64,000 nucleotides of DNA, from positions 65,462 to 129,461 of the forward strand of contig JAUNJN010000002.1 in the NCBI GenBank assembly GCA_030533235.1, read 5' to 3'. Source of the stretch: Eubacteriales bacterium (GTDB taxonomy: Bacteria > Bacillota > Clostridia > Lachnospirales > Lachnospiraceae). Positions 25,122 to 33,242 of the stretch are shown here, one piece after another. Position 1 is the stretch's first letter; each line of letters begins with the position of its first letter. The notes beneath the pieces were generated by a model. It ran no database searches. It was not told the origin of the DNA and was given only the letters and a program-made list of their open reading frames with translations. A program made the translations under genes and the position numbers.

Positions 25122-26056
25122 GCCTTTTCCCCACGAATATAGAAAACAACCTGATCAATCAGTTCCTCGCTTGTGAAATCAACCTCGCAAAACAGCTTAT
25201 CGGGATTGGACATTGTCAGACGATACACAAACCCATCTTTATGAAACAGCCGCTTTTTCTCAACGAGATTTTTTGACAAATACTTTACATAGTCCAATTT
25301 GATAACTTCCGTCTTGGTAATATGACTGATAATCATATAATTATCCGTAATATAGATGTTGTTGTAATGGAACAGTAAATGATATGCAAGTTCAGCATTG
25401 ATTTCCTTTATAATCACAGCCGGGTCACCGTAAACTGCCAATTGGCGAACCTGAGAATGAAGTGCCGGTTGCACCCAGACAAGCAACGTATATGAAAAAA
25501 TCAAAATGCATAATACAACCGGTAAGAAAAAAATAACATAAAGCATTGTAATGAATGCCCGTGGGTAATCCGGTTCACTAATGATATATACACAGGCATA
25601 CTGCTTTAGAAGCTGCACATCCATGCCACTTTGCGCCGCCAGCTGACTCATAATGTACTCGGTCGAAGAAGCATCCTTCACAATCCGTCCCTTGACCGTA
25701 AGCTTGTCAATATGGATTTTCGGATCTTTTGTCTCAACCAAATACAGGAGCAGCTCATCTCCCTGAATCGAATAATAATAAGCGCCCTTCATCTTATCAT
25801 CCACATGATATTGAAATCCTGTGTAATATAAATCATGTGCAGTATATTCTACATTACGTGTATCAGAAGCGTACGATGTAGCAAGCCGATCACCTACATG
25901 CTCAATATTACCCATCTTGTTTGTTCGGACACGATCAAAAACCGGATATTTCATAAACATAAAAATCAGCACCAAAAACACACCTATTGCAGGTAATGTA
26001 ATCGCTATCGTATTTTTAATGACAAACATGTGAAATCGTTTATTTTTCATAGCCAC
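25118..26056 (-). CDS. Hypothetical membrane protein with two membrane helices
   Basis: 312 residues. One helix lies at about 14-36 (TIAITLPAIGVFLVLIFMF) and another at about 167-192 (MLYVIFFLPVVLCILIFSY). The region between is predicted outside the cell, and the C-terminal 110 residues inside (YITDNYMIISHITKTEVIKLDYV looks like a PH-type or beta-rich fold). I do not recognise the family with certainty. No partner gene is apparent: the T-box promoter begins inside its stop codon. Confidence 0.75.
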   Translation of the reverse strand: MAMKNKRFHMFVIKNTIAITLPAIGVFLVLIFMFMKYPVFDRVRTNKMGNIEHVGDRLATSYASDTRNVEYTAHDLYYTGFQYHVDDKMKGAYYYSIQGDELLLYLVETKDPKIHIDKLTVKGRIVKDASSTEYIMSQLAAQSGMDVQLLKQYACVYIISEPDYPRAFITMLYVIFFLPVVLCILIFSYTLLVWVQPALHSQVRQLAVYGDPAVIIKEINAELAYHLLFHYNNIYITDNYMIISHITKTEVIKLDYVKYLSKNLVEKKRLFHKDGFVYRLTMSNPDKLFCEVDFTSEELIDQVVFYIRGEKA

Positions 26057-26143
26057 TTCCTCAACAATCTGGGTTTATCTTATCATTTCTAAAAATACGA
26101 ATCAACCCAATTTGCAGTTTTTTTAACACTTCCGTAGCTATTG

Positions 26144-26152
26144 CATAATATA
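26144..26152 (+). promoter_or_regulatory. Possible sporulation-type -10 element upstream of the cysteine-rich gene
   Basis: CATAATATA fits the CATANNNTA pattern of late mother-cell sigma factors (SigE/SigK type), with an AC pair about 16 bp upstream. No vegetative -35/-10 pair of good quality was seen between 26057 and 26182. A short pattern in AT-rich DNA can occur by chance, so this is weak. Confidence 0.3.
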
Positions 26153-26182
26153 AACTATAACAAATCAAATGGGGGTAAACCT

Positions 26183-26437
26183 ATGAGCGATTTATCAGCA
26201 ACACAGTGCGGTTGCGGTTGTGGAAATTCATGCGGCTTCGGTTTCGGCGGCAACAATTCCTGTATATGGATTATTTTAATTCTTCTTTTCTGCGGCGGAT
26301 GCGGTGGCAACGGCGGTGGATTTTTCAACAATGACGGTTGCGGTTGCGGCGAGTGCTGGTGGATTATATTAATTCTCCTCTTCTGCGGTTGCGGAAACAA
26401 CTCTCGCAGCGGCTGCGGTTGCGGTTGCGGCTGTTAA
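26183..26437 (+). CDS. Small Gly/Cys-rich protein with an internal duplication
   Basis: 84 residues; the ATG at 26183 has GGGGG 7 bp upstream (an earlier in-frame start at 26141 has none). Glycine and cysteine dominate (runs such as CGCGCGC). Two nearly identical hydrophobic segments, CIWIILILLFCGG (about 27-39) and CWWIILILLFCGC (about 58-70), alternate with Gly/Asn/Cys stretches. Similar chorion-like or spore-coat-like cysteine-rich mini-proteins occur in spore-forming Clostridia, but no family is certain. It is followed by a hairpin and two small genes on the same strand. Confidence 0.75.
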   Translation: MSDLSATQCGCGCGNSCGFGFGGNNSCIWIILILLFCGGCGGNGGGFFNNDGCGCGECWWIILILLFCGCGNNSRSGCGCGCGC

Positions 26438-26449
26438 TCATAAGACGAC

Positions 26450-26478
26450 GAGAGTCTGCGGTGCAGGCTCTCTATTCT
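26450..26478 (+). terminator. Hairpin after the cysteine-rich gene
   Basis: GAGAGTCTGC (26450-26459) pairs with GCAGGCTCTC (26463-26472), ten pairs with one G-U, loop of 3 nt, followed by TATTCTATATTT. A leaky terminator or processing site would let the first gene be expressed more than the two downstream. Confidence 0.6.
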
Positions 26479-26532
26479 ATATTTGCGGAACCTGTCATAT
26501 ATTTCTATAGAATAAGATTATGAGAGAACTGT

Positions 26533-26940
26533 ATGCAAACGGAATCCTTTCATCCCCTGGACAGATTAATCGGTAATTCCTCCCTTTCCATGTTGGAGGC
26601 TCTTGTTCCCTTTGTGGATTATCCTATGAAGCGTATGCTTGTTCTCTTTATTAAATACAAGGAACTTATGGCACTTTTAAACTGCTTCAACGACCCTGAA
26701 TACATCGCTGAATGCGGCTTCGACTGTCATCCTAAAGACAGTCAGGATTTCATTACCGGTCTATGCAACGTGTTACCGGCACAATATGCCGGAAATCTCA
26801 AACAAATGACACAGATGATGCGGATGATGCAAATGATGGATACGACAAATAAAGCTGCCGAAGGTCAACAACAGAGCAAGAATGCGTCACATATCAATCT
26901 CTACGACTCTGTTATGGATATTCTAAACGAAAATGAATAA
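26533..26940 (+). CDS. Hypothetical protein, second gene of the cysteine-rich cluster
   Basis: 135 residues. Two or three amphipathic helices (LDRLIGNSSLSMLEALVPFV, YPMKRMLVLFIKYKELMALL), three cysteines near the middle, a Met/Gln-rich helix (MTQMMRMMQMM, about 92-102) and a polar C-terminus. No known domain was recognised. The start context (GAGAGAACTGTATG) is a weak ribosome binding site. Position and strand link it to the flanking small genes. Confidence 0.65.
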   Translation: MQTESFHPLDRLIGNSSLSMLEALVPFVDYPMKRMLVLFIKYKELMALLNCFNDPEYIAECGFDCHPKDSQDFITGLCNVLPAQYAGNLKQMTQMMRMMQMMDTTNKAAEGQQQSKNASHINLYDSVMDILNENE

Positions 26941-26997
26941 AATACACTCATCCGTCACATAACACAATACCGAATTAAATCAATCAGGAGTATATAT

Positions 26998-27255
26998 ATG
27001 AATTTTTATGACGACCCTCGTTTTTACCGAATTGATCCGCGAAAACAAAAAATACTAAAACAAATCAGCGAGCAAAGCAAACAATATTCCATGGAACAAT
27101 TGTTGCCGCAAATTATGCAAATCAATCAGGAATTAAACCGCAGAAACATGAACTTTTCGAAAGAAGAAACTGCTCTTCTTATGGATATAATAGAAGAATC
27201 CCTCTCACCTGCAGAAAAAACGAAATTCAACATGGTGAAGGGATTCTTATCTTAA
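26998..27255 (+). CDS. Hypothetical protein, third gene of the cysteine-rich cluster
   Basis: 85 residues, all polar and helical, with no membrane segment and no cysteine. It begins MNFYDDPRFYRIDPRKQKIL, continues with a Gln/Met-rich helix and ends KTKFNMVKGFLS. AGGAG precedes the ATG by about 9 bp. It is probably a small structural or adaptor protein; no family was recognised. Confidence 0.7.
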   Translation: MNFYDDPRFYRIDPRKQKILKQISEQSKQYSMEQLLPQIMQINQELNRRNMNFSKEETALLMDIIEESLSPAEKTKFNMVKGFLS

Positions 27256-27285
27256 TTTTTCGATAATGGAATTATGCACATTCTC

Positions 27286-27924
27286 CTATAAATACGCAGA
27301 TACGCAAACAATAATCGATGCAACACAAAGCAAAAGAGCTGCAACGGAAAGCGGCCACTTATTCGACTCCAAACCTACAATTGCCGCCCATACTTCTATG
27401 AATAAAATTGCAACTCCGTAAACAAAACCAAAGAAGCATAAAAAGGCACCGATAATTGAAAGCACAAATGCCATAACTGCCATATTTCCTGCATTAATAT
27501 CTGAATTATTTTTAATTTCAGCATTCATATTTTGCATAACCTGCTGTCCGTATGCCGCGGATTCTGCAGAATTTGCCATATAGTTTCCGCTCATTGTCAA
27601 TCGGGTTAATCCTTCAAAAAGCGGACGCAAATTATTCATATACTCTTTTTTAACGGCAGCACCTGCGACTCCCTTATCAATCGGCATCGGATTTTTCGGA
27701 CTACGCAAATATGCATAAATCGTTATCTGTGGTCCATTGAAGTAGAACTCAAAAATACGCTTTGCCGTAATATGATCATAATACTCATAGTGCGGAGTCC
27801 CACCCTTTTCACTATATACAAACTTGTAAGTATTAAGAAATGACATAATAAGCTGGTATGCTGTCTGTGAATCATTTACCTGGAATACAAACACAGATTT
27901 CTTGTCTTGTATATTTTTTCCCAT
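27286..27924 (-). CDS. Hypothetical protein with two C-terminal membrane helices
   Basis: 212 residues. The N-terminal ~110 residues form a soluble beta-rich domain (KSVFVFQVNDSQTAYQLI...GPQITIYAYLR). A polar linker (GQQVMQNMNAEIKNNSD) leads to two membrane segments at about 148-173 and 188-211. The layout, soluble domain then hydrophobic hairpin, resembles small two-helix integral proteins of Clostridia. No enzyme motif was seen. AGGAGA lies upstream of the start. Confidence 0.7.
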   Translation of the reverse strand: MGKNIQDKKSVFVFQVNDSQTAYQLIMSFLNTYKFVYSEKGGTPHYEYYDHITAKRIFEFYFNGPQITIYAYLRSPKNPMPIDKGVAGAAVKKEYMNNLRPLFEGLTRLTMSGNYMANSAESAAYGQQVMQNMNAEIKNNSDINAGNMAVMAFVLSIIGAFLCFFGFVYGVAILFIEVWAAIVGLESNKWPLSVAALLLCVASIIVCVSAYL

Positions 27925-27963
27925 CTTCTCTCCTTAAATGAATGTCTTTGCACAAACTTTATG

Positions 27964-30390
27964 TTATTTTGCAACAATATTAACAATCTTACCCGGTACG
28001 TAAATCTCTTTGATGATGGTTCCTGTTAAGCGCTCTCCCAACGCATCCTTTGCCTTGGCAATTACAGTATCCTTGTCATCATTCACGGAAATATTAACCG
28101 TAACTCTTGTCTTTCCGTTGATCTGAACTGCGATTTCCTTTTCATCATCTTTAATCGCAGACTCATCGCATACCGGCCATGGGTGATGGAATACAGTCTC
28201 TGTTCCGCCGAGCTGCTCCCAAAGTTCTTCACCGATATGCGGCGCAAACGGTGCAATCAAAAGTACCATTGTCTTTAATGTTTCCACATCAACACCGGTT
28301 GTCTTTGTAAGCTCAATAAATTTATTGTTGTACTCCATAAAACCGGAAATTACAGTATTCAGGTTGAACTGTTCAAGTCTCTGTGTAATATCAAACACCA
28401 TCTTGTTACGAAGCTTTACAAATTCCTTTGTCTCAGCAACATTCTTTTCCATATTGGTTACTACCATGTTGTAGAAACGATTAATAAAACGATAGATACC
28501 GTCAATACCGCTATCATCCCAAATTGAATCAAGCTCCGGCGGTCCGATGAAAAGCTCATACATACGAAGCGTATCACAACCATAATCACGAACGATATCA
28601 TCCGGTGATACGATATTTCCAAGTGACTTACTCATCTTTGTTGCAGCACCTGTCACCTTATCACGACCGCAAATCATGCCCTGATTAAACAGCTTCTTAA
28701 ACGGCTCTTCAAAATCAACAACGCCGATATCATATAAGAACTTTGTATAAAATCTTGAATAAAGCAGGTGAAGAACCGCATGCTCAACACCTCCGATGTA
28801 CATATCAACCGGAAGATATTTATCAGCCTTTTCACGGCTTACAAGTTCTTCTTTATTCTTGCTATCCACATAACGAAGGAAATACCAGGATGAACCTGCC
28901 CACTGAGGCATTGTATTTGTTTCACGCTTTGCAGGCTTACCACAGCACGGACAGGTTGTATTTACCCACTCAGTAATATCAGCAAGTGGCGATTCACCTG
29001 TACCGGTTGGCTGATAGCTTTCTACATCCGGTAAGAGAAGCGGCAACTCATTTTCAGGAACCGGAACTGCGCCACAATCCGGACAATGAACAATCGGAAT
29101 CGGCTCACCCCAATATCTCTGACGAGAGAACACCCAGTCACGAAGCTTGTAATTTACAGTCTTCTTTCCAAATCCTTTCTCTTCAATCATCATAGGAGCT
29201 TCCTTCTTAAGTACCGCAGATTCCATACCATTCCATTCGCCGGAATTAATCATGATTCCGACTGCATCTGTATAAGCCTCTGTCATATTTTCAATTTCCA
29301 CGCCATCCTTCGCGATAACCTGGATAATCGGAAGATCAAATTTCTTAGCGAACTCAAAGTCTCTGTCATCATGTGCAGGTACACACATAATCGCACCTGT
29401 ACCATAATCTGCCAAGACATAATCCGACAACCAAATCGGAGTCTTCTTACCGTTTAACGGATTAATTGCGTAACTGCCTGTAAATACACCTGTCTTTTCC
29501 TTATCCTGCATACGGTCTACGTTTGACTTCATAGATGCCTCATAAATATATTTTTCTACAGCATCCTTCGTCTCCGGTGTAGCAAGAGAAGCAGCAAGCT
29601 TATGTTCCGGAGCAAGTACCATAAATGTTGCACCATGTAATGTATCCGGTCTTGTTGTGTAAACTGTAATTGTCTCATCCATACCGTCAACCTTAAAGTC
29701 AACCTCAGCACCATAAGACTTTCCAATCCACTCGCTCTGCATCTTCTTAACCTTTTCAGGCCAATCAAGCTTATCCAAATCTGCCAGCAAACGCTCTGCA
29801 TATGCCGTAATCTTCAACATCCACTGACGAAGATTCTTCTTTGTAACATCCGCACCGCAACGCTCACATTTACCATTAACAACCTCTTCGTTTGCAAGAC
29901 CCGTCTTACAAGAAGGACACCAGTTAATCGGCATCTGCTTCTCATATGCAAGCCCCTTCTTGAACATCTGAACAAAAATCCACTGTGTCCACTTATAAAA
30001 CTCCGGGTCCGTTGTATTTACTTCCATATCCCAATCATAGATTGCTGCAATTTCGTTAATCTGCTTCTTGATGTTTGCAACATTGGAAGCTGTCGAAATA
30101 CTTGGGTGTACACCATTTTTGATTGCATAGTTCTCAGCCGGAAGACCGAATGCATCCCATCCCATCGGGTGAATCACATAGTGTCCCTGCATGAGCTTGT
30201 ATCTGCTCCATACGTCTGAAATAACATATCCTCTCCAATGTCCGACATGTAAACCGTTTCCGGACGGATATGGGAACATATCCAAACAATAATATTTAGG
30301 TTTTTTACCATCATTGACGTTAATTGGTTTCTCCTCCCAATTCTTTCGCCATTTACCTTCAATCAGCTTATGATTGTAACTACTGGCCAT
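27964..30390 (-). CDS. leuS: Leucyl-tRNA synthetase
   Basis: 808 residues, the normal bacterial length. Class I signature HIGH as PYPSGNGLHVGH (about residues 37-48), KMSKS as TKMSKSLGN, a CPSCKTGLANEEV/CERCG zinc-type module near 157-180 and a second CPDCG/CPCCG pair, and the CP1 editing insertion (TTRPDTLHGATFMVLAPEH). It charges tRNA-Leu, a copy of which is at 42101-42184. GGAGGA lies 9 bp before the start. Unlike pheS, no T-box precedes it; the upstream neighbour is DUF4250, 16 bp away. Confidence 0.96.
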   Translation of the reverse strand: MASSYNHKLIEGKWRKNWEEKPINVNDGKKPKYYCLDMFPYPSGNGLHVGHWRGYVISDVWSRYKLMQGHYVIHPMGWDAFGLPAENYAIKNGVHPSISTASNVANIKKQINEIAAIYDWDMEVNTTDPEFYKWTQWIFVQMFKKGLAYEKQMPINWCPSCKTGLANEEVVNGKCERCGADVTKKNLRQWMLKITAYAERLLADLDKLDWPEKVKKMQSEWIGKSYGAEVDFKVDGMDETITVYTTRPDTLHGATFMVLAPEHKLAASLATPETKDAVEKYIYEASMKSNVDRMQDKEKTGVFTGSYAINPLNGKKTPIWLSDYVLADYGTGAIMCVPAHDDRDFEFAKKFDLPIIQVIAKDGVEIENMTEAYTDAVGIMINSGEWNGMESAVLKKEAPMMIEEKGFGKKTVNYKLRDWVFSRQRYWGEPIPIVHCPDCGAVPVPENELPLLLPDVESYQPTGTGESPLADITEWVNTTCPCCGKPAKRETNTMPQWAGSSWYFLRYVDSKNKEELVSREKADKYLPVDMYIGGVEHAVLHLLYSRFYTKFLYDIGVVDFEEPFKKLFNQGMICGRDKVTGAATKMSKSLGNIVSPDDIVRDYGCDTLRMYELFIGPPELDSIWDDSGIDGIYRFINRFYNMVVTNMEKNVAETKEFVKLRNKMVFDITQRLEQFNLNTVISGFMEYNNKFIELTKTTGVDVETLKTMVLLIAPFAPHIGEELWEQLGGTETVFHHPWPVCDESAIKDDEKEIAVQINGKTRVTVNISVNDDKDTVIAKAKDALGERLTGTIIKEIYVPGKIVNIVAK

Positions 30391-30406
30391 TTGTAAAATC
30401 CTCCAT

Positions 30407-30592
30407 TTATAGAAATCTATTTTGCATACTATTATAAGTATATCCTATCTTGTCAAGTGTCTCCTCAATCGACGTTCTTTTTACACCAAACCTGGCACAA
30501 AGTGCATCCAAATCAATACCATCATCCCGCATCGTCGTGTTGACGAAGGATAACAGCATCATCGGATCCTTTGGTAAATGATCAAGCGCCAT
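30407..30592 (-). CDS. DUF4250 small protein
   Basis: 61 residues from the ATG at 30592, one base of which overlaps the stop of the preceding gene (TAATG). A longer in-frame start at 30619 would extend back into that gene. The fold is the short DUF4250 helix-turn-helix-like domain (LPKDPMMLLSFVNTTMRDDG, then LCARFGVKRTSIEETL). GAGGTG is 5 bp upstream. Function is unknown; it lies between the CobL-like gene and leuS, probably in one operon. Confidence 0.8.
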   Translation of the reverse strand: MALDHLPKDPMMLLSFVNTTMRDDGIDLDALCARFGVKRTSIEETLDKIGYTYNSMQNRFL

Positions 30593-31494
30593 TATAACAC
30601 CTCGCCTGTAATGAGCCACGGAGATGGCTGATTCACAAACACACTGTTTTTATCTGTTTTTGAAACCGTAATCTGCATCACTTCCATGTTGCCGATATTA
30701 TACTTTTCAAAAAGCGGCTTGATTTTGGATAAAATATCCAGCTCCAATGTGTAAATTACAAATTGCATTTTCGGATTTTTTGCAATCAGACGAACAATAT
30801 CCTCCTCAAGATGCTTATTTGCAACAATGAAAGAAAGACGCGGAACCGGAATACTGTCCATAGACTCCTTGGATAGATCCGGAATAATGATAATATTATG
30901 TACACCAAACTGCTTGACATTATCCTCCATCGTTTCCTTGGCACCCTTATCGTTCTCAACACAAATTATCGTGCCGTCACCCGCAACAAACGCTGCCTCG
31001 ATTGCAATACTTTCCGCATCGACAAGACAAATTGTATCCTGCGAATCCACGCCAAGCAAACTCATGATTACCGCACGTATTTCCTTTCCGACATACTTAA
31101 TCGGCCCCTTTGAAAACATCTCGTTTTTCATACCGATTCGATAGGACTCTCTCGTATTTTCATTGAGAATAAAAATAACGGTTGGTCCTGTAATCTTTCG
31201 ATTGATGACTTCTTTGATTTTGACATGCTTAACCTGCCCGGCTTCTTCGATACCGACACCATACCACATGTCATACTCACCAAAACCGGCTTCCCAAAAT
31301 TCATAGAAAATGTCCTCATGTATCTCATCCGCAAACACAATCACACGCTTATGTGTCTCAATAAACGGAATTACATTCTTCATTTTCCCACATATATCCA
31401 GAAGCTTTATTTTTTCCGGGCTCACCTCCATGGTCTTTGAAAAATAGCCCATCCACTGCAACATCTGTTCTGTAGAATAACTACCTTTTGCCAT
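30592..31494 (-). CDS. CobL/CbiE-CbiT-like protein with degenerate SAM site
   Basis: 300 residues. Residues ~45-110 resemble the C-terminal half of CbiE (FWEAGFGEYDMWYGVGIEE), and ~120-235 resemble CbiT (GMKNEMFSKGPIKYVGKEIR, then ESIAIEAAFVAGDG). In true precorrin-6Y methyltransferases the SAM loop reads GAGTGS; here it is VDAES (158-162), so three glycines are lost, while the acidic E180 at the end of the next strand is kept. No other cobalamin gene is present in the window. I infer a non-catalytic or re-purposed relative. Homology is my reading of the pattern. Confidence 0.7.
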   Translation of the reverse strand: MAKGSYSTEQMLQWMGYFSKTMEVSPEKIKLLDICGKMKNVIPFIETHKRVIVFADEIHEDIFYEFWEAGFGEYDMWYGVGIEEAGQVKHVKIKEVINRKITGPTVIFILNENTRESYRIGMKNEMFSKGPIKYVGKEIRAVIMSLLGVDSQDTICLVDAESIAIEAAFVAGDGTIICVENDKGAKETMEDNVKQFGVHNIIIIPDLSKESMDSIPVPRLSFIVANKHLEEDIVRLIAKNPKMQFVIYTLELDILSKIKPLFEKYNIGNMEVMQITVSKTDKNSVFVNQPSPWLITGEVL

Positions 31495-31523
31495 ATTACA
31501 TCCTCCTTTAACTTCTTGCTCTG

Positions 31524-33008
31524 TTATTTGGTAATACGATCCTTCGTTTTGTCATCTGTATCGTCTGCAAGACATTTCTCTTTGTTCTCCACATCCTGTT
31601 CCTGTTCTTCCATAAATTGCTCCAGTGCCCGATCAAAGGAATGGTCAATTTCACCATAAGGATCATCCTCTGTCACAACACCCTCCTTGTTCTTCATGGT
31701 CTTCTTAAATCGCGCAAACAGAAGCTCCTTTTTCCGTTTCTTACGAAGACTCATACGTTTTTCGTGACGGTCACGATAAATCGGTTCATCCGTTTCTTCA
31801 TCAAATCCAACCAAACGGTAATAATCCTCCGTATCTGAGGACAGCTTCTTTTTACGAAGACCATCCCGGAGAAGAACTGCAAAAAATGCATACAGACATG
31901 CGAATACCGGTACACCAAGGATCATTCCCTTAACTCCAAACAAATCGCCGCCAACCAAAATCGCAATCAGCACCCATATACTGGAAAGGCCTGTTGTATC
32001 CCCCAGAATTAACGGTCCTAAAATATTGCCGTCAAACTGCTGCAGGATCAATATCCAGACTACAAATATAACCATCATAATCGGATCATCCATAAGCGCA
32101 AGAAGCGCGCCCGGAACCGCTCCAATAAACGGTCCAAAGAACGGAATGATATTGGTCACCCCGACAATGACACTAATAAGCACCGCATATTGATATCCAA
32201 CCGCGGATGTAAATATCAAACATAATATTCCGATAATCACGGAATCAATAATCTTACCATTGATAAATCCACCGAAGACAGAATTTGCATAAGCCGCACC
32301 ACGCATAATCTTATTGCCTGTCTTACGGGAAAATATGCAATAGATCATCTTCTTGCCCTGTGCAAGTAATGTTTCCTTGCTAACTAAAAGATACACCGTG
32401 ACAATCAATCCAAGAAAACAGTTTAGAATTGCTTTTACACCGATCATAACACCGGAGGATAATTTAATCGCAATTGTATCGATATTCGGCATAACCGTAG
32501 TTTTGAAAATATCAAATACATTCTCCTGAAAATATTTTATTGCCTGCGTGAATTTACCTTCAAGCATGTCGTTTTTGGCAAATACCTTTTGAACCCAGCT
32601 TTGGGCACTTTCAAAATATCCCGGTGCCTTTTCCACAAGATCATTGAGACTTGTGATAATCTGCGGAATAACAAGCCACAAAAAACCGACAACCAATCCA
32701 AGAAATAAGGCAAGCGAAATGATAAGTGCCGGAATCTTTGCCTTACGGTATACATCATCATAATCCTTTTCTCTTGCTTTTGATATAATATATGCCAATC
32801 CGCGCCGAATACCGATCATAGCCGGATTCAGCAAATATGCAATCACAATACCGATTGCAATCGGAGTAAGCGCTGAGCCAATCTTGGATAAATAGGCGAC
32901 AATTCCTTTCCACCCTTTTATAACCTCCGCAAACACAATACATGCACAAAGTGATATTGTAATCGTAATACCAAGCTTTATGTAATTACTGTTCCATTTT
33001 TTACCCAT
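31524..33008 (-). CDS. AI-2E family transporter (exporter/permease)
   Basis: 494 residues from the ATG at 33008, which has AAGAGGA upstream; a longer frame to 33149 lacks support and overlaps the promoter. About eight membrane helices, with the family pattern PIAIGIVIAYLLNPAM near the N-terminus, an extracytoplasmic helical insertion (about 110-180), and GVTNIIPFFGPFIGAVPGAL and GPLILGDTTGL in the C-terminal half. A charged tail of ~120 residues (KKLSSDTEDYYRLVG...) ends the protein. Members were first tied to autoinducer-2 export, and some to Na+ or lipid transport, so the substrate is open. Confidence 0.88.
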   Translation of the reverse strand: MGKKWNSNYIKLGITITISLCACIVFAEVIKGWKGIVAYLSKIGSALTPIAIGIVIAYLLNPAMIGIRRGLAYIISKAREKDYDDVYRKAKIPALIISLALFLGLVVGFLWLVIPQIITSLNDLVEKAPGYFESAQSWVQKVFAKNDMLEGKFTQAIKYFQENVFDIFKTTVMPNIDTIAIKLSSGVMIGVKAILNCFLGLIVTVYLLVSKETLLAQGKKMIYCIFSRKTGNKIMRGAAYANSVFGGFINGKIIDSVIIGILCLIFTSAVGYQYAVLISVIVGVTNIIPFFGPFIGAVPGALLALMDDPIMMVIFVVWILILQQFDGNILGPLILGDTTGLSSIWVLIAILVGGDLFGVKGMILGVPVFACLYAFFAVLLRDGLRKKKLSSDTEDYYRLVGFDEETDEPIYRDRHEKRMSLRKKRKKELLFARFKKTMKNKEGVVTEDDPYGEIDHSFDRALEQFMEEQEQDVENKEKCLADDTDDKTKDRITK

Positions 33009-33051
33009 ATAATAAAATCCTCTTTTCTCAAGGCAAATTTTGTCCGCATAT

Positions 33052-33081
33052 ATTATAGCACCCAACCGCACAAATACACAA
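33052..33081 (-). promoter_or_regulatory. Predicted promoter of the AI-2E family gene
   Basis: Minus strand: TTGTGT (33081-33076), 18-bp spacer, TGC plus TATAAT (33057-33052). The start codon is 44 bp downstream. Confidence 0.55.
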
Positions 33082-33134
33082 CAAAATCTATAAATATTTT
33101 TTGAATGTTTTTTTGCAATCACAGCGTTCTTTTG

Positions 33135-33163
33135 TTGACATAACATCAATAATCACATACAAT
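33135..33163 (+). promoter_or_regulatory. Predicted promoter of the AAA ATPase gene
   Basis: Consensus TTGACA (33135-33140), 17-bp spacer, TACAAT (33158-33163). The transcript would have a ~75-nt AT-rich leader before AGAGGG and the ATG at 33243. Confidence 0.7.
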
Positions 33164-33242
33164 AAATGTATAAGCTTATTGATTTAAAAAAAGAGTAAAC
33201 ATTAAATATTATAATATTATTCAAAGGAAAAGAGGGACAACC

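Noticed and set aside
26183..26437. CRISPR-like or simple repeat in the Gly/Cys region
   Set aside because: The repeats are codon-level (GGTTGCGG-type) within a coding frame, not spaced direct repeats.
27925..27963. T-box or leader control for leuS
   Set aside because: The leuS start is at the other end (30390), and only 16 bp separate it from DUF4250. No T-box motif was found near there.
30592..31494. Functional cobalamin biosynthesis gene
   Set aside because: The SAM loop is lost and no other cob/cbi gene is in the window, so I call it only CobL-like.
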